A stretch of DNA of 64,000 bases from Streptomyces novaecaesareae (GTDB lineage: Bacteria > Actinomycetota > Actinomycetes > Streptomycetales > Streptomycetaceae): assembly GCF_000716875.1 (NCBI RefSeq), contig NZ_JNWQ01000034.1:7566-71565 (forward strand), written 5' to 3'. This document shows, one piece after another, positions 28,000 to 37,650 of this stretch. Under the pieces are notes generated by a model, which ran no database searches, was not told the DNA's origin, and saw nothing but the letters and a program-made list of their open reading frames with translations. The translations under genes were made by a program, and so were the position numbers. Each line of letters starts with the position of its first letter. Position 1 is the first letter of the stretch.

Positions 28000-30669
28000 T
28001 CAGCTGGCGCGCTCCGCGACCAGGCCGCGCACCGCGGCGATGGCCTCGCCGACCGCAGCCGGGTTGGAGCCGCCGCCCTGGGCGACGTCGTCCTTGCCGC
28101 CACCGCCGCCGCCGAGGGTCTTGGCGGCGGTCCGGACCAGCTCGCCGGCCTTGATGCCGCGGCCGCGGGCGTCCTCGTTGGTGGCGATGACGGTCAGCGG
28201 GCGGTCGTTCGCCACGGTGAAGGCGGCGACCACGGCCGGGCGCGAGCCGAGCCGGCCGCGCACGTCCAGGACCAGCTTGCGCAGCTCGTCCGCGCCCACG
28301 CCGTCGGCGACCTGCGCGGCGACCACGGCGATGCCGTGCACGTCCTCGGCCGAGTCGGCCAGGCCCGCCGCGGCGGCCAGCACCTTCTCGGCGCGGAAGC
28401 GCTCGATCTCCTTCTCGGCGTCCTTGAGCTTGGCGAGCATGCCCGAGATCTTCTCCGGCAGCTCCTCCGGACGGCCCTTGACCAGCTCGGTGAGCTGGGA
28501 GACCACGGTGTGCTCACGGGCCAGGAACTTGTACGCGTCGACGCCGACCAGCGCCTCCACCCGGCGCACCCCGGAGCCGATCGAGGACTCGCCGAGCAGC
28601 TTCACCAGGCCCAGCTGGGCGGTGTTGCCGACGTGGGTGCCACCGCACAGCTCCTTGGAGAAGTCGCCGATGGTGACGACCCGGACCTCGTCGCCGTACT
28701 TCTCGCCGAACATCGCGATGGCGCCGGCCTTGCGGGCCTGGTCCATCGTCATGACCTCGGCGGTGACGTCGAGCTCGCGGCCCAGCACGTCGTTGATCTT
28801 CTGCTCGACGTCGACCAGCACGCTGCCCGGGACGGCGGCGGGCGAGCCGAAGTCGAAGCGGAAGCGGCCGGGGGCGTTCTCGGAGCCGGCCTGGGCGGCC
28901 GTCGGGCCGAGCGCGTCGCGCAGCGCCTGGTGGGTCAGGTGGGTGGCCGAGTGGGCGCGGGCGATCGCCCGGCGGCGCTCGGTGTCGATCGTGGCGTACG
29001 CCGAGGCGCCCAGCACGACCTCGCCGAACAGCACCCCGCCGGAGTGCACGGTGACGCCCGGGACGGGCTGCTGTACGTCGCGGATCTCCACCACCGCGCC
29101 GGACTCCAGCCGGATCCGGCCGTGGTCGGCGAGCTGGCCGCCGCCCTCGGCGTAGAACGGGGTGCGGTCGAGGATGATCTCGACCTCGTCGCCCTCGGAG
29201 GCGGCCGGCGAGGGGACGCCGTCCACCAGCAGGCCGACCACGGTGGCCTCGCCCTCGGTGAGGGTGTAGCCGGTGAAGACGCTGGCGCCGGACTTGTCGG
29301 CGACGTCGCGGTAGGCGGCGACGTCGGCGTGGCCCATCTTCTTGGCCTTGGCGTCCGCCTTGGCGCGGTCCCGCTGCTCCTGCATCAGGCGGCGGAAGCC
29401 GGCCTCGTCGACCTGGAGGCCCTGCTCCTCGGCCATCTCCAGGGTCAGGTCGATCGGGAAGCCGTAGGTGTCGTGCAGCTTGAACGCCTGGTCGCCGGAG
29501 AGGACCGCGCCGCCGGCCTGCTTGGTCTCGGTGACCGCGGCGTCCAGCAGGCTGGTGCCGGCCTTCAGGGTCTGGAGGAAGGCCGCCTCCTCGCCGACGA
29601 CGACCGTCTCGATGCGCTTGCGGTCGCTCTCCAGCTCCGGGTACTGCGGGGCCATCGCCTTGATGGCGATGTCGATGAGCTCCTTGGCCACCACGCCGGT
29701 CGCACCCAGCAGGCGCATGTTGCGGATGGCGCGACGCAGGATGCGGCGCAGCACGTAGCCGCGGCCCTCGTTGCCGGGGGTGACGCCGTCGCCGACCAGC
29801 ATCAGCGCGGTGCGGATGTGGTCGGTGACCACGCGCAGCGAGACGTCCGACTTGTGGTCGGCGCCGTAGGTGTGGCCGGTGAGCTCGGCGGCGCGGTCGA
29901 GGATCATCCGGCTGGTGTCGATCTCGAAGAGGTTGTCGACGTCCTGCAGGATGGCGGCGAGGCGCTCCAGGCCGAGGCCGGTGTCGATGTTCTTGCTCGG
30001 CAGGTCGCCGAGGATCTCGAAGCCGTCCTTCCCGTCGCCGTGGCCGCGCTCGTACTGCATGAAGACCAGGTTCCAGATCTCCAGGTAGCGCTCGCCGTTG
30101 ACGGCCGGGCCGCCCTCCTCGCCGTACGCGGGGCCGCGGTCGTAGTTGATCTCCGAGCACGGGCCGCACGGGCCGGGGACGCCCATCGACCAGAAGTTGT
30201 CCTTCATGCCGAGGCGCTGGATGCGCTCGGAGGGGACGCCGATGACGTCACGCCAGATCTGCTCGGCCTCGTCGTCGTCCTTGTAGACAGTGATCCAGAG
30301 CTTCTCCTTCTCCAGGCCGTAGCCACCGTCCGCGACGGGAGTGGTGAGCAGCTCCCACGCGAACTTGATGGCTCCTTCCTTGAAGTAGTCGCCGAAGGAG
30401 AAGTTGCCGCACATCTGGAAGAAGGAGCCGTGCCGGGTGGTCTTCCCGACCTCCTCGATGTCCAGGGTGCGCACGCACTTCTGGACGCTGGTGGCGCGCG
30501 AGAACTGCGGCTTGACCTCGCCCAGGAAGTAGGGCTTGAACGGCACCATGCCGGCGTTGACGAGCAGCAGGGTGGGGTCGTCGGCGACCAGGGACGCCGA
30601 CGGAACGACGGTGTGGCCGCGCTCCTCGAAGAAGCGCAGCCAGCGGCGGCGGATCTCAGCCGACTCCAT
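28000..30669 (-). CDS. alaS: Alanyl-tRNA synthetase
   Basis: 889 residues, class II synthetase with editing domain. N-terminal aminoacylation core ([44 protein letters not shown]), editing site [11 protein letters not shown] at about 578 and CGGTH at about 672, and a C-terminal DHHA1-like domain ending in [12 protein letters not shown]. Its ATG overlaps the stop of the upstream gene (TAATG). Confidence 0.98.
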   Translation of the reverse strand: MESAEIRRRWLRFFEERGHTVVPSASLVADDPTLLLVNAGMVPFKPYFLGEVKPQFSRATSVQKCVRTLDIEEVGKTTRHGSFFQMCGNFSFGDYFKEGAIKFAWELLTTPVADGGYGLEKEKLWITVYKDDDEAEQIWRDVIGVPSERIQRLGMKDNFWSMGVPGPCGPCSEINYDRGPAYGEEGGPAVNGERYLEIWNLVFMQYERGHGDGKDGFEILGDLPSKNIDTGLGLERLAAILQDVDNLFEIDTSRMILDRAAELTGHTYGADHKSDVSLRVVTDHIRTALMLVGDGVTPGNEGRGYVLRRILRRAIRNMRLLGATGVVAKELIDIAIKAMAPQYPELESDRKRIETVVVGEEAAFLQTLKAGTSLLDAAVTETKQAGGAVLSGDQAFKLHDTYGFPIDLTLEMAEEQGLQVDEAGFRRLMQEQRDRAKADAKAKKMGHADVAAYRDVADKSGASVFTGYTLTEGEATVVGLLVDGVPSPAASEGDEVEIILDRTPFYAEGGGQLADHGRIRLESGAVVEIRDVQQPVPGVTVHSGGVLFGEVVLGASAYATIDTERRRAIARAHSATHLTHQALRDALGPTAAQAGSENAPGRFRFDFGSPAAVPGSVLVDVEQKINDVLGRELDVTAEVMTMDQARKAGAIAMFGEKYGDEVRVVTIGDFSKELCGGTHVGNTAQLGLVKLLGESSIGSGVRRVEALVGVDAYKFLAREHTVVSQLTELVKGRPEELPEKISGMLAKLKDAEKEIERFRAEKVLAAAAGLADSAEDVHGIAVVAAQVADGVGADELRKLVLDVRGRLGSRPAVVAAFTVANDRPLTVIATNEDARGRGIKAGELVRTAAKTLGGGGGGKDDVAQGGGSNPAAVGEAIAAVRGLVAERAS

Positions 30670-31106
30670 TAGTGGTCCTTCCGGTTCGGGGTGCCGCCCC
30701 GCGGCGGCAGGGCGCGGCGGGGCGTTTCTTCAATGGTCTGGGGGGTGGTGCGGCCCCTACCGTTGGGCAGGGCGCTGGACGGAGGCAGGGCGGCGGCCGG
30801 GCTGCCGGGCGCCGCCGAGATAGCTCGGTACTGCGGCTCGCCCCTGGCCACAAGGCGCTGCCGGGGCTCCACCACGGCGGTGCCGTGCAGACCGAGGTCG
30901 TCCTTCAGCTGTTCCTCGCGCTCGGCCATGCCGGCCTTCACGTCCAGGGCGAACTGCTTGGCCAGGTCCCCCAGGTGCAGCGCGCCGCGCGCGGCGGTGC
31001 CGGAGAGGCTGTCCGGGGTGAGCCGGTGGACGGCCTCGTTGGCCTTGTTCATGGCCCAGACGGTGGCGCCGGCGCCGACCGCCATCCAGAAGATGCGTCG
31101 CACCAT
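30669..31106 (-). CDS. Small membrane-anchored protein (DUF6167-like)
   Basis: 145 residues. Hydrophobic N-terminus ([18 protein letters not shown]), an amphipathic helical region with [32 protein letters not shown], and a Pro/Arg-rich tail. This pattern is constant upstream of alaS in streptomycetes, always beside the DUF948 gene. Function unknown; likely membrane-associated. Confidence 0.88.
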   Translation of the reverse strand: MVRRIFWMAVGAGATVWAMNKANEAVHRLTPDSLSGTAARGALHLGDLAKQFALDVKAGMAEREEQLKDDLGLHGTAVVEPRQRLVARGEPQYRAISAAPGSPAAALPPSSALPNGRGRTTPQTIEETPRRALPPRGGTPNRKDH

Positions 31107-31110
31107 GCCG

Positions 31111-31590
31111 TCAGCCCCTCACCGCTCGCCGGACCCGGGAGAGCAGGCCGCCGCGCGGCGCGTTCGCGGCCCGCACCTCGGCCCGGATCAGCCGGGCCAG
31201 CTCCTCGCGCTCGCCGGACTGCAGGGGTACGGACGGCAGGCCGCCCTGCTGCTTGGCGACGGCCTTGCGGACGCCGTAGCTGAAGGCCGCGACCTTCACC
31301 AGCGGTCCGCCCAGGGTGGCGGCCACGGTGGAGGAGAGCGCGTTGGCGTTGGCGGCGGCGTCCTGCACGTTGGCGGTGATCTCGTCCACCCGCTCCAGCT
31401 GCTCGTTGGCGCTGCGCACCGCGGCGCCCGCGTCGGTCAGCAGCGGCACGGCCTGCTCGGTGACCGCGGAGACCAGGACGGCGGCCTCCTTCAGGACCCG
31501 GGAGAGACGGACCAGCACGACGGCGAGCAGAGTGACCAGGACCGCCCAGAACACGGCGACGAGCAATCCCGCCAGCTCTCCCACGGACAC
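31111..31590 (-). CDS. DUF948-family membrane protein
   Basis: 159 residues from a GTG at 31590 with GGGAG nine bases upstream. One transmembrane helix (LAGLLVAVFWAVLVTLLAVVLV), then a long coiled-coil-like helix (LTDAGAAVRSANEQLERVDEITANVQDAAANANALSS) and a basic C-terminus. First gene of the DUF948-DUF6167-alaS run. Role unknown. Confidence 0.9.
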   Translation of the reverse strand: MSVGELAGLLVAVFWAVLVTLLAVVLVRLSRVLKEAAVLVSAVTEQAVPLLTDAGAAVRSANEQLERVDEITANVQDAAANANALSSTVAATLGGPLVKVAAFSYGVRKAVAKQQGGLPSVPLQSGEREELARLIRAEVRAANAPRGGLLSRVRRAVRG

Positions 31591-31811
31591 CTTTGCGCGC
31601 TCCCTCGCCTGACTGTTCTCCAGACGGAACCCTATCGCGCCGACGCCCGGTTTCCGGACCGGGTTCTCCGCGCGCGCGATCCGACCGGGTGTGCGAACCG
31701 CGCGCGTAACCGACCGGCCGGTCACCTCGTTCTGCCGGGCAGGCCGTCGCCCGTACGGCCCGACGCACGTCCGGGCCTCGGCGGTCCGGCCTGGAACACG
31801 GGGAGCAGCGG

Positions 31812-34085
31812 TTGGCCGGCGACTGGACAGCACAGCCGAGGGAGCCCGCGGCGGGGCCGCGCGAGCCGGAGCCCGGCCGGCTGCCGGCCGAGGTGACCGG
31901 CTTCGTCGGGCGGCGGCGGGAGCTGGCCGAGCTGGCGGAGCTGCTGGCCGCCGCCCGGTTGGTGACGGTCACCGGGCCGGGCGGGGTGGGCAAGAGCCGG
32001 CTGGCGCTGCGGGCGGCGGCCCGCTCGGGCGGTACCTTCCCGGACGGCGCCTGGCTGGTGGACGTGGCGCCGGTGCAGGATCCGCTGCTGCTCGGCCACG
32101 CCCTCCTGGAGGCCCTGCGGTTGACCGACGGCACCGCCCGTCCGCCGCTGGACGTGCTGACCGAGCGGCTGGCCGACCGGCGCCTGCTGCTGGTGCTGGA
32201 CGGCTGCGAGCACCTGGTGGAAGCGTGCGCCGAGCTGGCGGACGCGCTGCTGCGGGCGCTGCCCCGGCTGCGGCTGCTGACCACCAGCCGCACCGCGCTG
32301 CGGGCCTCGGGCGAGCACCTGCTGACCCTCGCGCCGCTGCCGGTCGGGCCGGCGTCCGAACGCCCGCTGTCCGAACGCCCGCTGTCCGACGGCCCGACGC
32401 CGGCGGGCGGGCTGCCGGCGGGCGAGCTGCCGGACGCGGTGCGGCTGTTCGCCGACCGGGCCCGGGCGGTACTGCCCTCCTTCCAGGTGACGGCGGCCAA
32501 CGCGGAGGCGGTCGGCCTGCTCTGCCGCCGGCTGGACGGCATCCCGCTGGCCGTGGAGCTGGCCGCCGGGCGGCTGCGCGCGCTGTCGGTGGAGCAGATC
32601 ACCGCCCGGCTGGACGACCGCTTCCGGCTGCTCACCGGAGGCTCCCGCACGGCCCTGCCGCGGCACCAGACGCTGCGGACGACGATCGGGTGGAGTCATG
32701 AGCTCTGTACGGTGCAGGAACGTTTACTCTGGGCCCGCCTGTCGGTCTTCGCCGGCAGCTTCGACCTGGAGGCCGCCGAGTACGTCTGCGCCGGCGAGGG
32801 CATCGAGCCCGAGGACGTGCTCGACCTGCTGGACGAACTGGTCGCCAAGTCGGTGGTCCTGCGCGAGGACAGCGCCTTCGGCGTCCGCTTCCGCCTGCTG
32901 GACACCCTGCGCGAGTACGGCGGCCACTGGCTGCGCGCCGCCGGCGAGGAGCCGCGGCTGCTGCGCCGCCACCGGGACTGGTACCTGGGCGTCGCCACCT
33001 GGGGCGAGGTCGAATGGTTCGGCCCCCGCCAGGCGGAGACCGCCGAGCGCACCGAGCTGGCCCACACCAACCTCCGCGCCGCGCTGGAGTTCTGCCTCGC
33101 CGAGCCCGGCGAGGAGCAGATCGCCCTGCTGATGGCCGGCACGCTCTGGTTCTACTGGGTCGGCTGCGGCCACCTCGGCGAGGGCCGGCACTGGCTGGAC
33201 CGCGCGCTCGCCCTGGACCGCGAACCCACCGAGGCCCGCGCCAAGGCGCTCTGGGTGACCGGCTACATGGCCACGCTCCAGGGGGACCTGGGCGCCGCCC
33301 GCCCGGCGCTGGAGGAGTGCCGCCGCCAGGCCCTGGACACCGGCGACGACCGCGCCCTCGCCTACGCCGTCCACCGGCAGGGCTGCGCCGCCCTGATCGG
33401 CGACGACCCGAACCGCGCCGCCGAGCTGTTCGAGGAGGCGCTGTGGCACTACCGGACCATCGGCGAGCTCAACAGCAACGTGGTGATGGCCATGCTGGAG
33501 CTGGGCCTGGCCTACCTGTTCCAGGGGGACCTGGACAGCGGCGAGCTCTGGTTCGGCCAAGCCCGCGAACTCTGCGAGGAGCACGGCGAGCAGTGGGCGT
33601 ACGCGTACGTGCTGTACACGACGGCGTACTCGCACTGGCTGGACGGCGCCGTCCAGCCGGCCCGCGCGCTGGCCCGGGAGTGCGTCCGGCTGAACCACCT
33701 GTTCCACGACCTGCTGGGCATCGTGCTGGGGATCGACCTGCTGGCCCTGCTGGAGACCGAGCCGAGCGGCCCGGGCGAGCCGGGCGACCTGTGCGAGGCC
33801 CGGGTGCTGCAGGGCGCCGCGCACCGGATCTGGCGCACGGTCGGCACGCCCTTCCTGGGCTCGCGGAACTTCTTCGGCACGCACCGGGAGTGCGCCGAGC
33901 GGGCCCGGGCCGGGCTGACCGAGCAGGAGTACGAGCAGTACTACGAGGCCGGCACGCGGCTGGACCTGGACGCCGCCGTCTCCCGGGCGCTCGGCGGCGG
34001 GGGCTCTGCGGACGGCTCGGAGCCGGGCCCGGGGCCCTGCTCGGTGCCGCCCGCTCCGGCGCCCTCGCCGGTCAGGAATAGTTGA
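31812..34085 (+). CDS. STAND ATPase with TPR-like region and a TTA codon, lacking a visible DNA-binding domain
   Basis: 757 residues from a TTG with GGGAG upstream. Pro-rich N-terminus, FVGRRRELAELAELL, P-loop GPGGVGKSR at 55-63, Walker B LLLVLDGCEHL at 125-135, and LDGIPLAVELAAGRL, as in the ATPase-TPR half of AfsR/LAL-type regulators; 420-700 is helical repeat. Neither an N-terminal SARP nor a C-terminal LuxR helix-turn-helix is visible, so it is not a complete transcription factor. Leu305 is TTA (32724-32726), suggesting bldA control. Confidence 0.85.
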   Translation: MAGDWTAQPREPAAGPREPEPGRLPAEVTGFVGRRRELAELAELLAAARLVTVTGPGGVGKSRLALRAAARSGGTFPDGAWLVDVAPVQDPLLLGHALLEALRLTDGTARPPLDVLTERLADRRLLLVLDGCEHLVEACAELADALLRALPRLRLLTTSRTALRASGEHLLTLAPLPVGPASERPLSERPLSDGPTPAGGLPAGELPDAVRLFADRARAVLPSFQVTAANAEAVGLLCRRLDGIPLAVELAAGRLRALSVEQITARLDDRFRLLTGGSRTALPRHQTLRTTIGWSHELCTVQERLLWARLSVFAGSFDLEAAEYVCAGEGIEPEDVLDLLDELVAKSVVLREDSAFGVRFRLLDTLREYGGHWLRAAGEEPRLLRRHRDWYLGVATWGEVEWFGPRQAETAERTELAHTNLRAALEFCLAEPGEEQIALLMAGTLWFYWVGCGHLGEGRHWLDRALALDREPTEARAKALWVTGYMATLQGDLGAARPALEECRRQALDTGDDRALAYAVHRQGCAALIGDDPNRAAELFEEALWHYRTIGELNSNVVMAMLELGLAYLFQGDLDSGELWFGQARELCEEHGEQWAYAYVLYTTAYSHWLDGAVQPARALARECVRLNHLFHDLLGIVLGIDLLALLETEPSGPGEPGDLCEARVLQGAAHRIWRTVGTPFLGSRNFFGTHRECAERARAGLTEQEYEQYYEAGTRLDLDAAVSRALGGGGSADGSEPGPGPCSVPPAPAPSPVRNS

Positions 34086-34133
34086 AACTTGTCCATTGCT
34101 TGAGGGGGCAAGGAACCACCCGGAAGGAGCACC

Positions 34134-34460
34134 ATGGCCGTCCACAACGCCGCCGACGAGTACCGCATGGCGAAGTTCTACTTCGACTCCAAGGCGTACG
34201 CCGACGCCGCCCGCATGCTCGAAGGCGTGCTGACGGAGGAGCCGGCCAACCTCTCCGTCCGGCTGCTGCTCGCCCGCAGCTACTACCACTCCGCCCAACT
34301 CGGCCGCGCCGAGGCCGAGTTGCTGCGGATCCTGGAGGCCGACCCGGCCGAGGACTACGCCCGGCTGATGCTCGGCCGCACCCTGGAGCGCCAGGGCCGC
34401 ACCGAGGAGGCCCGCCCACACCTGCGGCTGGCCGCCGCGATGACCGGCGAGAACCGGTAA
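34134..34460 (+). CDS. Small tetratricopeptide-repeat protein
   Basis: 108 residues made of about three TPR units (YRMAKFYFDSKAYADAARMLEGVL, RLLLARSYYHSAQLGRAEAELLRIL, ARLMLGRTLERQGRTEEARPHLRLA). No signal peptide or catalytic motif. Ribosome binding site GGAAGGAG. 48 bases after the STAND gene and likely co-transcribed; probably a protein-binding adaptor. Confidence 0.9.
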   Translation: MAVHNAADEYRMAKFYFDSKAYADAARMLEGVLTEEPANLSVRLLLARSYYHSAQLGRAEAELLRILEADPAEDYARLMLGRTLERQGRTEEARPHLRLAAAMTGENR

Positions 34461-34479
34461 GCGGGAACCGAAAAAAGGG

Positions 34480-34517
34480 GCGAGCCCCCGCCGCCTCGAA
34501 AGGCGACGGGGGCTCGC
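34480..34517. terminator. Bidirectional terminator between TPR gene and rpsD
   Basis: GCGAGCCCCCG at 34480-34490 pairs with CGGGGGCTCGC at 34507-34517, inner GCCT/AGGC pairing, preceded by a run of six A on the plus strand (a T-tract for the minus strand). Lies between two convergent genes. Confidence 0.8.
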
Positions 34518-34548
34518 TGGGTACCGCAGGTGCCGGAACGGCGGCGGG

Positions 34549-35163
34549 TCAGCGCGAGTAGTACTCGACGACCAGCTGCTCGTCACAGATCACCGGGACC
34601 TCCTTGCGCTGCGGCGCACGGTCCAGGCGGAAGGCCAGGGCCTTCAGGTTGACCTCGAGGTACTTCGGGGTCTGGCCCTCGCCCGCGTAGCCACCCTCAC
34701 GGGCGACCTGGAACGGGACCTTCTCCTTGCTGCGCTCGCGGACGGTCACCACGTAGCCCGGCTTCATCTGGAACGACGGCTTGTTGACCTTGCCACCGTT
34801 GACCTCGATGTGGCCGTGGACGACCATCTGGCGGGCCTGGTAGATGGTGCGGGCGATGCCCGAACGCAGAACCAGGGAGTCCAGACGGGTCTCCAGGTCG
34901 GCGACGAGCGCCTCACCGGTCTTGCCCTCGGCCTTCTTCGCGCGGTCGAACGCGCGCGCCATCTGCTTCTCGCTCAGGTCGTACTGAGCGCGCAGACGCT
35001 GCTTCTCGAGCAGACGGACCTTGTAGTCCGAGTTCTGCTTGCGACCACGGCCGTGCTGGCCGGGCGGGTACGGGCGGGCCTCGAAGTACTTGACGGACTT
35101 CGGGGTCAGCGGCACGCCGAGCGCACGCGCGATCTTGACCTTGGGACGCTTCTGGTTCGCCAT
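34549..35163 (-). CDS. rpsD: 30S ribosomal protein uS4
   Basis: 204 residues; primary 16S rRNA-binding protein. Begins MANQKRPKVKIARALGVPLTPKS, with ARPYPPGQHGRGRKQNSDYKVRLLEKQRLRAQY and the S4 RNA-binding fold LDSLVLRSGIARTIYQARQMVVHGHIEVNG. No zinc-finger cysteines (C-minus form). Ribosome binding site AAGGAAGG. Transcribed alone behind a long leader, unlike the alpha-operon arrangement. Confidence 0.97.
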   Translation of the reverse strand: MANQKRPKVKIARALGVPLTPKSVKYFEARPYPPGQHGRGRKQNSDYKVRLLEKQRLRAQYDLSEKQMARAFDRAKKAEGKTGEALVADLETRLDSLVLRSGIARTIYQARQMVVHGHIEVNGGKVNKPSFQMKPGYVVTVRERSKEKVPFQVAREGGYAGEGQTPKYLEVNLKALAFRLDRAPQRKEVPVICDEQLVVEYYSR

Positions 35164-35199
35164 GAACCAAACCTTCCTTGCTTACGAATACGGCTTCAC

Positions 35200-35458
35200 C
35201 AGGTGTTGACGGAGGTCGCATCTCGCGACCCGGAGACAACCCATCGCCGAGGCGATGCGGTCAGCCGCTCTCCGGAGCCGGGCACGAAAGTGCTTGTCAC
35301 ACGGACCTGCCCAGAATCTGGGCCGCCCGCGACACCGAAACGGTGCGCGACGCTCCTGGTGCGGACCCCTCGAAGGGGGTCTACGGCCGGTGCCCCGCTG
35401 GTGCGGCCGGTCGGTGGGGTCTCCCCCGCCGCCGTCCCGGGACATGGCACTCCGATCG
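35200..35458 (-). ncRNA. Long structured leader upstream of rpsD, candidate autoregulatory RNA
   Basis: The 309 bases between rarA and rpsD (35164-35472) hold no gene but at least five good hairpins on the transcribed strand: GACCCC/GGGGTC (35364-35381), CACCG/CGGTG (35332-35344), GCCCAG/CTGGGC (35309-35323), CATCGCC/GGCGATG (35242-35257) and GGTCGC/GCGACC (35214-35230). uS4 represses its own synthesis through mRNA structure in other bacteria, so this may be an S4-binding leader. No known Rfam model was matched by eye. Confidence 0.45.
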
Positions 35459-35464
35459 AGTATA
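35459..35464 (-). promoter_or_regulatory. Probable rpsD -10 box
   Basis: Minus-strand TATACT, a near-perfect -10 hexamer just after the rarA stop. The -35 is not obvious. It would give a leader of about 290 bases before rpsD. Confidence 0.5.
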
Positions 35465-35472
35465 CCGGTGGA

Positions 35473-36906
35473 TCACTCGCCCTTTTCCTCGGGCTGCCTC
35501 CCGGCCTTCCCGTCGGCCTTCCCGTCGGCCTTCCCCCCGGCCTTCCGCTCCGGCTTCCGGTCCCCCCGCAGCCGCCCCCGGGTCCACTCCACGACGTCCG
35601 CGTACCGGGCCTCGCCGCCGCGCCTGGTCGGCTGGTAGTACTCCCTGCCGTGCACCGTGTCCGGCGCGTACTGCTGGGTGGCGATGCCCTCCGGCAGGTC
35701 GTGCGGGTACTGGTAGCCCTTGCCGTGGCCGAGCTTGCCCGCGCCGCCGTAGTGCGCGTCCCGCAGGTGCGCCGGCACCGCGCCCGCCAGGCCCTGCCGG
35801 ACGTCCGCCAGGGCCGCGTCGATGGCCAGGTAGGCCGCGTTGGACTTGGGCGCGAGGGCGAGCGCGATCGCCGCCTGGGAGAGGATGATCCGCGCCTCCG
35901 GGAAGCCGATCAGCGCCACCGCCTGCGCGGCCGCGACCGCGGTCTGCAGCGCCGTCGGGTCCGCCAGGCCGACGTCCTCGCTGGCCGAGATCATCAGCCG
36001 GCGGGCGATGAACCGCGGGTCCTCGCCCGCCTCGATCATCCGGGCCAGGTAGTGCAGGGTGGCGTCCACGTCGCTGCCGCGGATCGACTTGATCAGGGCG
36101 CTGGCCACGTCGTAGTGCTGGTCGCCGTCCTTGTCGTAGCGCACCGCCGCCTGGTTGACGGCCGTCTCGGTGGTGGCCAGCGTGATGCCCGGCTCACCCT
36201 TCTCCAGCGCCGCCCCGGCTGCCGCCTCCAGCGTGGTGAGCGCCCGCCGGGCGTCCCCGCCGGCGAGGCGCACCAGGTGGTCCTCGGCCTCCTCGGTCAG
36301 CTCCAGCGCGCCCCCCAGGCCGCGCTCGTCGGCGACCGCCCGGCGCAGCAGCGCCCGGATGTCGTCGTCGGTCAGCGACTCCAGAGTGAGCAGCAGCGAA
36401 CGGGACAGCAGCGGGGAGATCACCGAGAAGTACGGGTTCTCGGTGGTCGCCGCGATCAGGGTGACCCAGCGGTTCTCCACGGCCGGCAGCAGCGAGTCCT
36501 GCTGGGCCTTGGAGAAGCGGTGGATCTCGTCCAGGAAGAGCACTGTCTCCCGGCCCGACATCCCGACCGCCCGCCGGGCACCGTCGATCACCGCCCGGAC
36601 CTCCTTGACCCCGGCGGTGATCGCGGACAGCTCGACGAAGCGCCCCTCGACAGCCTGGCTGATCACGTGCGCCAGGGTGGTCTTGCCGGTGCCGGGCGGC
36701 CCCCAGAGGATCACCGAGCTGGTCGCGGCCGGGCCGCGCGAGCCCGCGACCAGCCGCCGCAGCGGCGAGCCGGGCTTCAGCAGCTGCCGCTGCCCGGCCA
36801 CCTCGTCCAGGGTGCGCGGGCGCATCCGTACGGCCAGGGGCGCCCGCCCGGGCTCCTTGGCCTGGCGTTCCTCGGCGGCGGCGGTGAAGAGGTCCGGTTC
36901 GTCCAC
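35473..36906 (-). CDS. rarA: Replication-associated recombination protein A (MgsA/RarA)
   Basis: 477-residue AAA+ ATPase acting at stalled replication forks. Walker A GPPGTGKT at 69-76, Walker [27 protein letters not shown] sensor and arginine finger region, GGDARRAL, and the tetramerisation region with [20 protein letters not shown] and [21 protein letters not shown]. The last 25 residues are a basic tail of KADGK-type repeats. GTG start. Confidence 0.96.
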   Translation of the reverse strand: MDEPDLFTAAAEERQAKEPGRAPLAVRMRPRTLDEVAGQRQLLKPGSPLRRLVAGSRGPAATSSVILWGPPGTGKTTLAHVISQAVEGRFVELSAITAGVKEVRAVIDGARRAVGMSGRETVLFLDEIHRFSKAQQDSLLPAVENRWVTLIAATTENPYFSVISPLLSRSLLLTLESLTDDDIRALLRRAVADERGLGGALELTEEAEDHLVRLAGGDARRALTTLEAAAGAALEKGEPGITLATTETAVNQAAVRYDKDGDQHYDVASALIKSIRGSDVDATLHYLARMIEAGEDPRFIARRLMISASEDVGLADPTALQTAVAAAQAVALIGFPEARIILSQAAIALALAPKSNAAYLAIDAALADVRQGLAGAVPAHLRDAHYGGAGKLGHGKGYQYPHDLPEGIATQQYAPDTVHGREYYQPTRRGGEARYADVVEWTRGRLRGDRKPERKAGGKADGKADGKAGRQPEEKGE

Positions 36907-36961
36907 ACCGGAAGCCTATGCGAGGCCTCCGACACTCCTGTCCCTGCGCGGCCCGGCGGCC

Positions 36962-37579
36962 CTAGCCCTGCGTGGCACGGCGGTCCAGCAGGACGACCTC
37001 GAACTCCTCCAGCGACCGCAGGGTGCCGCCCAGCGCGGTCAGCGCCCGCGCCCGGGAGTCGGCCGTCGGCCCCCGCGCGGCGTCGAAGCTCGCCTGGTCC
37101 GCGTAGATCGCGCCCACGGACAGCCGGCCGGTCGCGCGGTCGGCCAGCATCGCGCCGGTCACGAAGCCGGCCTGCTTCGCCAGCACCGGCAGCACCTGGC
37201 CGCTGAAGAGCTCGGCAGCCGTGTCCACCTTGGCCGGGTCGACGTCGGACTTCGACAACCGGAACCTCGCGCCGGGTCCGGCCACACCGGGCGGAGCCGT
37301 CGCCACGGCCTCCCAGACGTCGGTGGTCACCGTGCCGGCCAGCGGCGCCAGCAGCGCGCGGCGGCGCTCGCCCAGGGCCGCGTCACTGGCGCGCTCGGCC
37401 TCGGCGGACTCCCACCACGAGCCCATCGTGATCTTGCCGACGGTCCGGTCCGCGAACAGGCCGAAGCCGCGGTAGCCGGGCTGGCCGGAGAGCAGGTCGA
37501 CGGCCTCGGTGGCGAAGCCGTCGAGGGTCCGGTCGATCCGGTCCGGGTTGCCGGTGGCGTACACCGTACGAACGAACAT
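36962..37579 (-). CDS. Antibiotic-biosynthesis-monooxygenase-like (ABM fold) protein
   Basis: 205 residues consisting of two dimeric alpha/beta-barrel-like repeats: FVRTVYATGNPDRIDRTLDGF...GFGLFADRTVGKITMGSWWESAEAERAS and later VLPVLAKQAGFVTGAMLADRATGRLSVGAIYADQASFDAARG. Reads as a tandem ABM fold. Small ligand or detoxification role possible; no catalytic residue identified. Strong ribosome binding site AGGAGG before ATG. Confidence 0.75.
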   Translation of the reverse strand: MFVRTVYATGNPDRIDRTLDGFATEAVDLLSGQPGYRGFGLFADRTVGKITMGSWWESAEAERASDAALGERRRALLAPLAGTVTTDVWEAVATAPPGVAGPGARFRLSKSDVDPAKVDTAAELFSGQVLPVLAKQAGFVTGAMLADRATGRLSVGAIYADQASFDAARGPTADSRARALTALGGTLRSLEEFEVVLLDRRATQG

Positions 37580-37650
37580 GAGCGCGCCTCCTGTGGACGC
37601 CCGGGCGCCACGCGGGGCCGGTCTCGGTAGCAGCGCCCGGTGAGCCCCGT

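Noticed and set aside
27769..30672. Plus-strand open frame of 967 codons opposite alaS
   Set aside because: Antisense shadow of alaS with no ribosome site or known motifs; long antisense frames are expected at this GC content.
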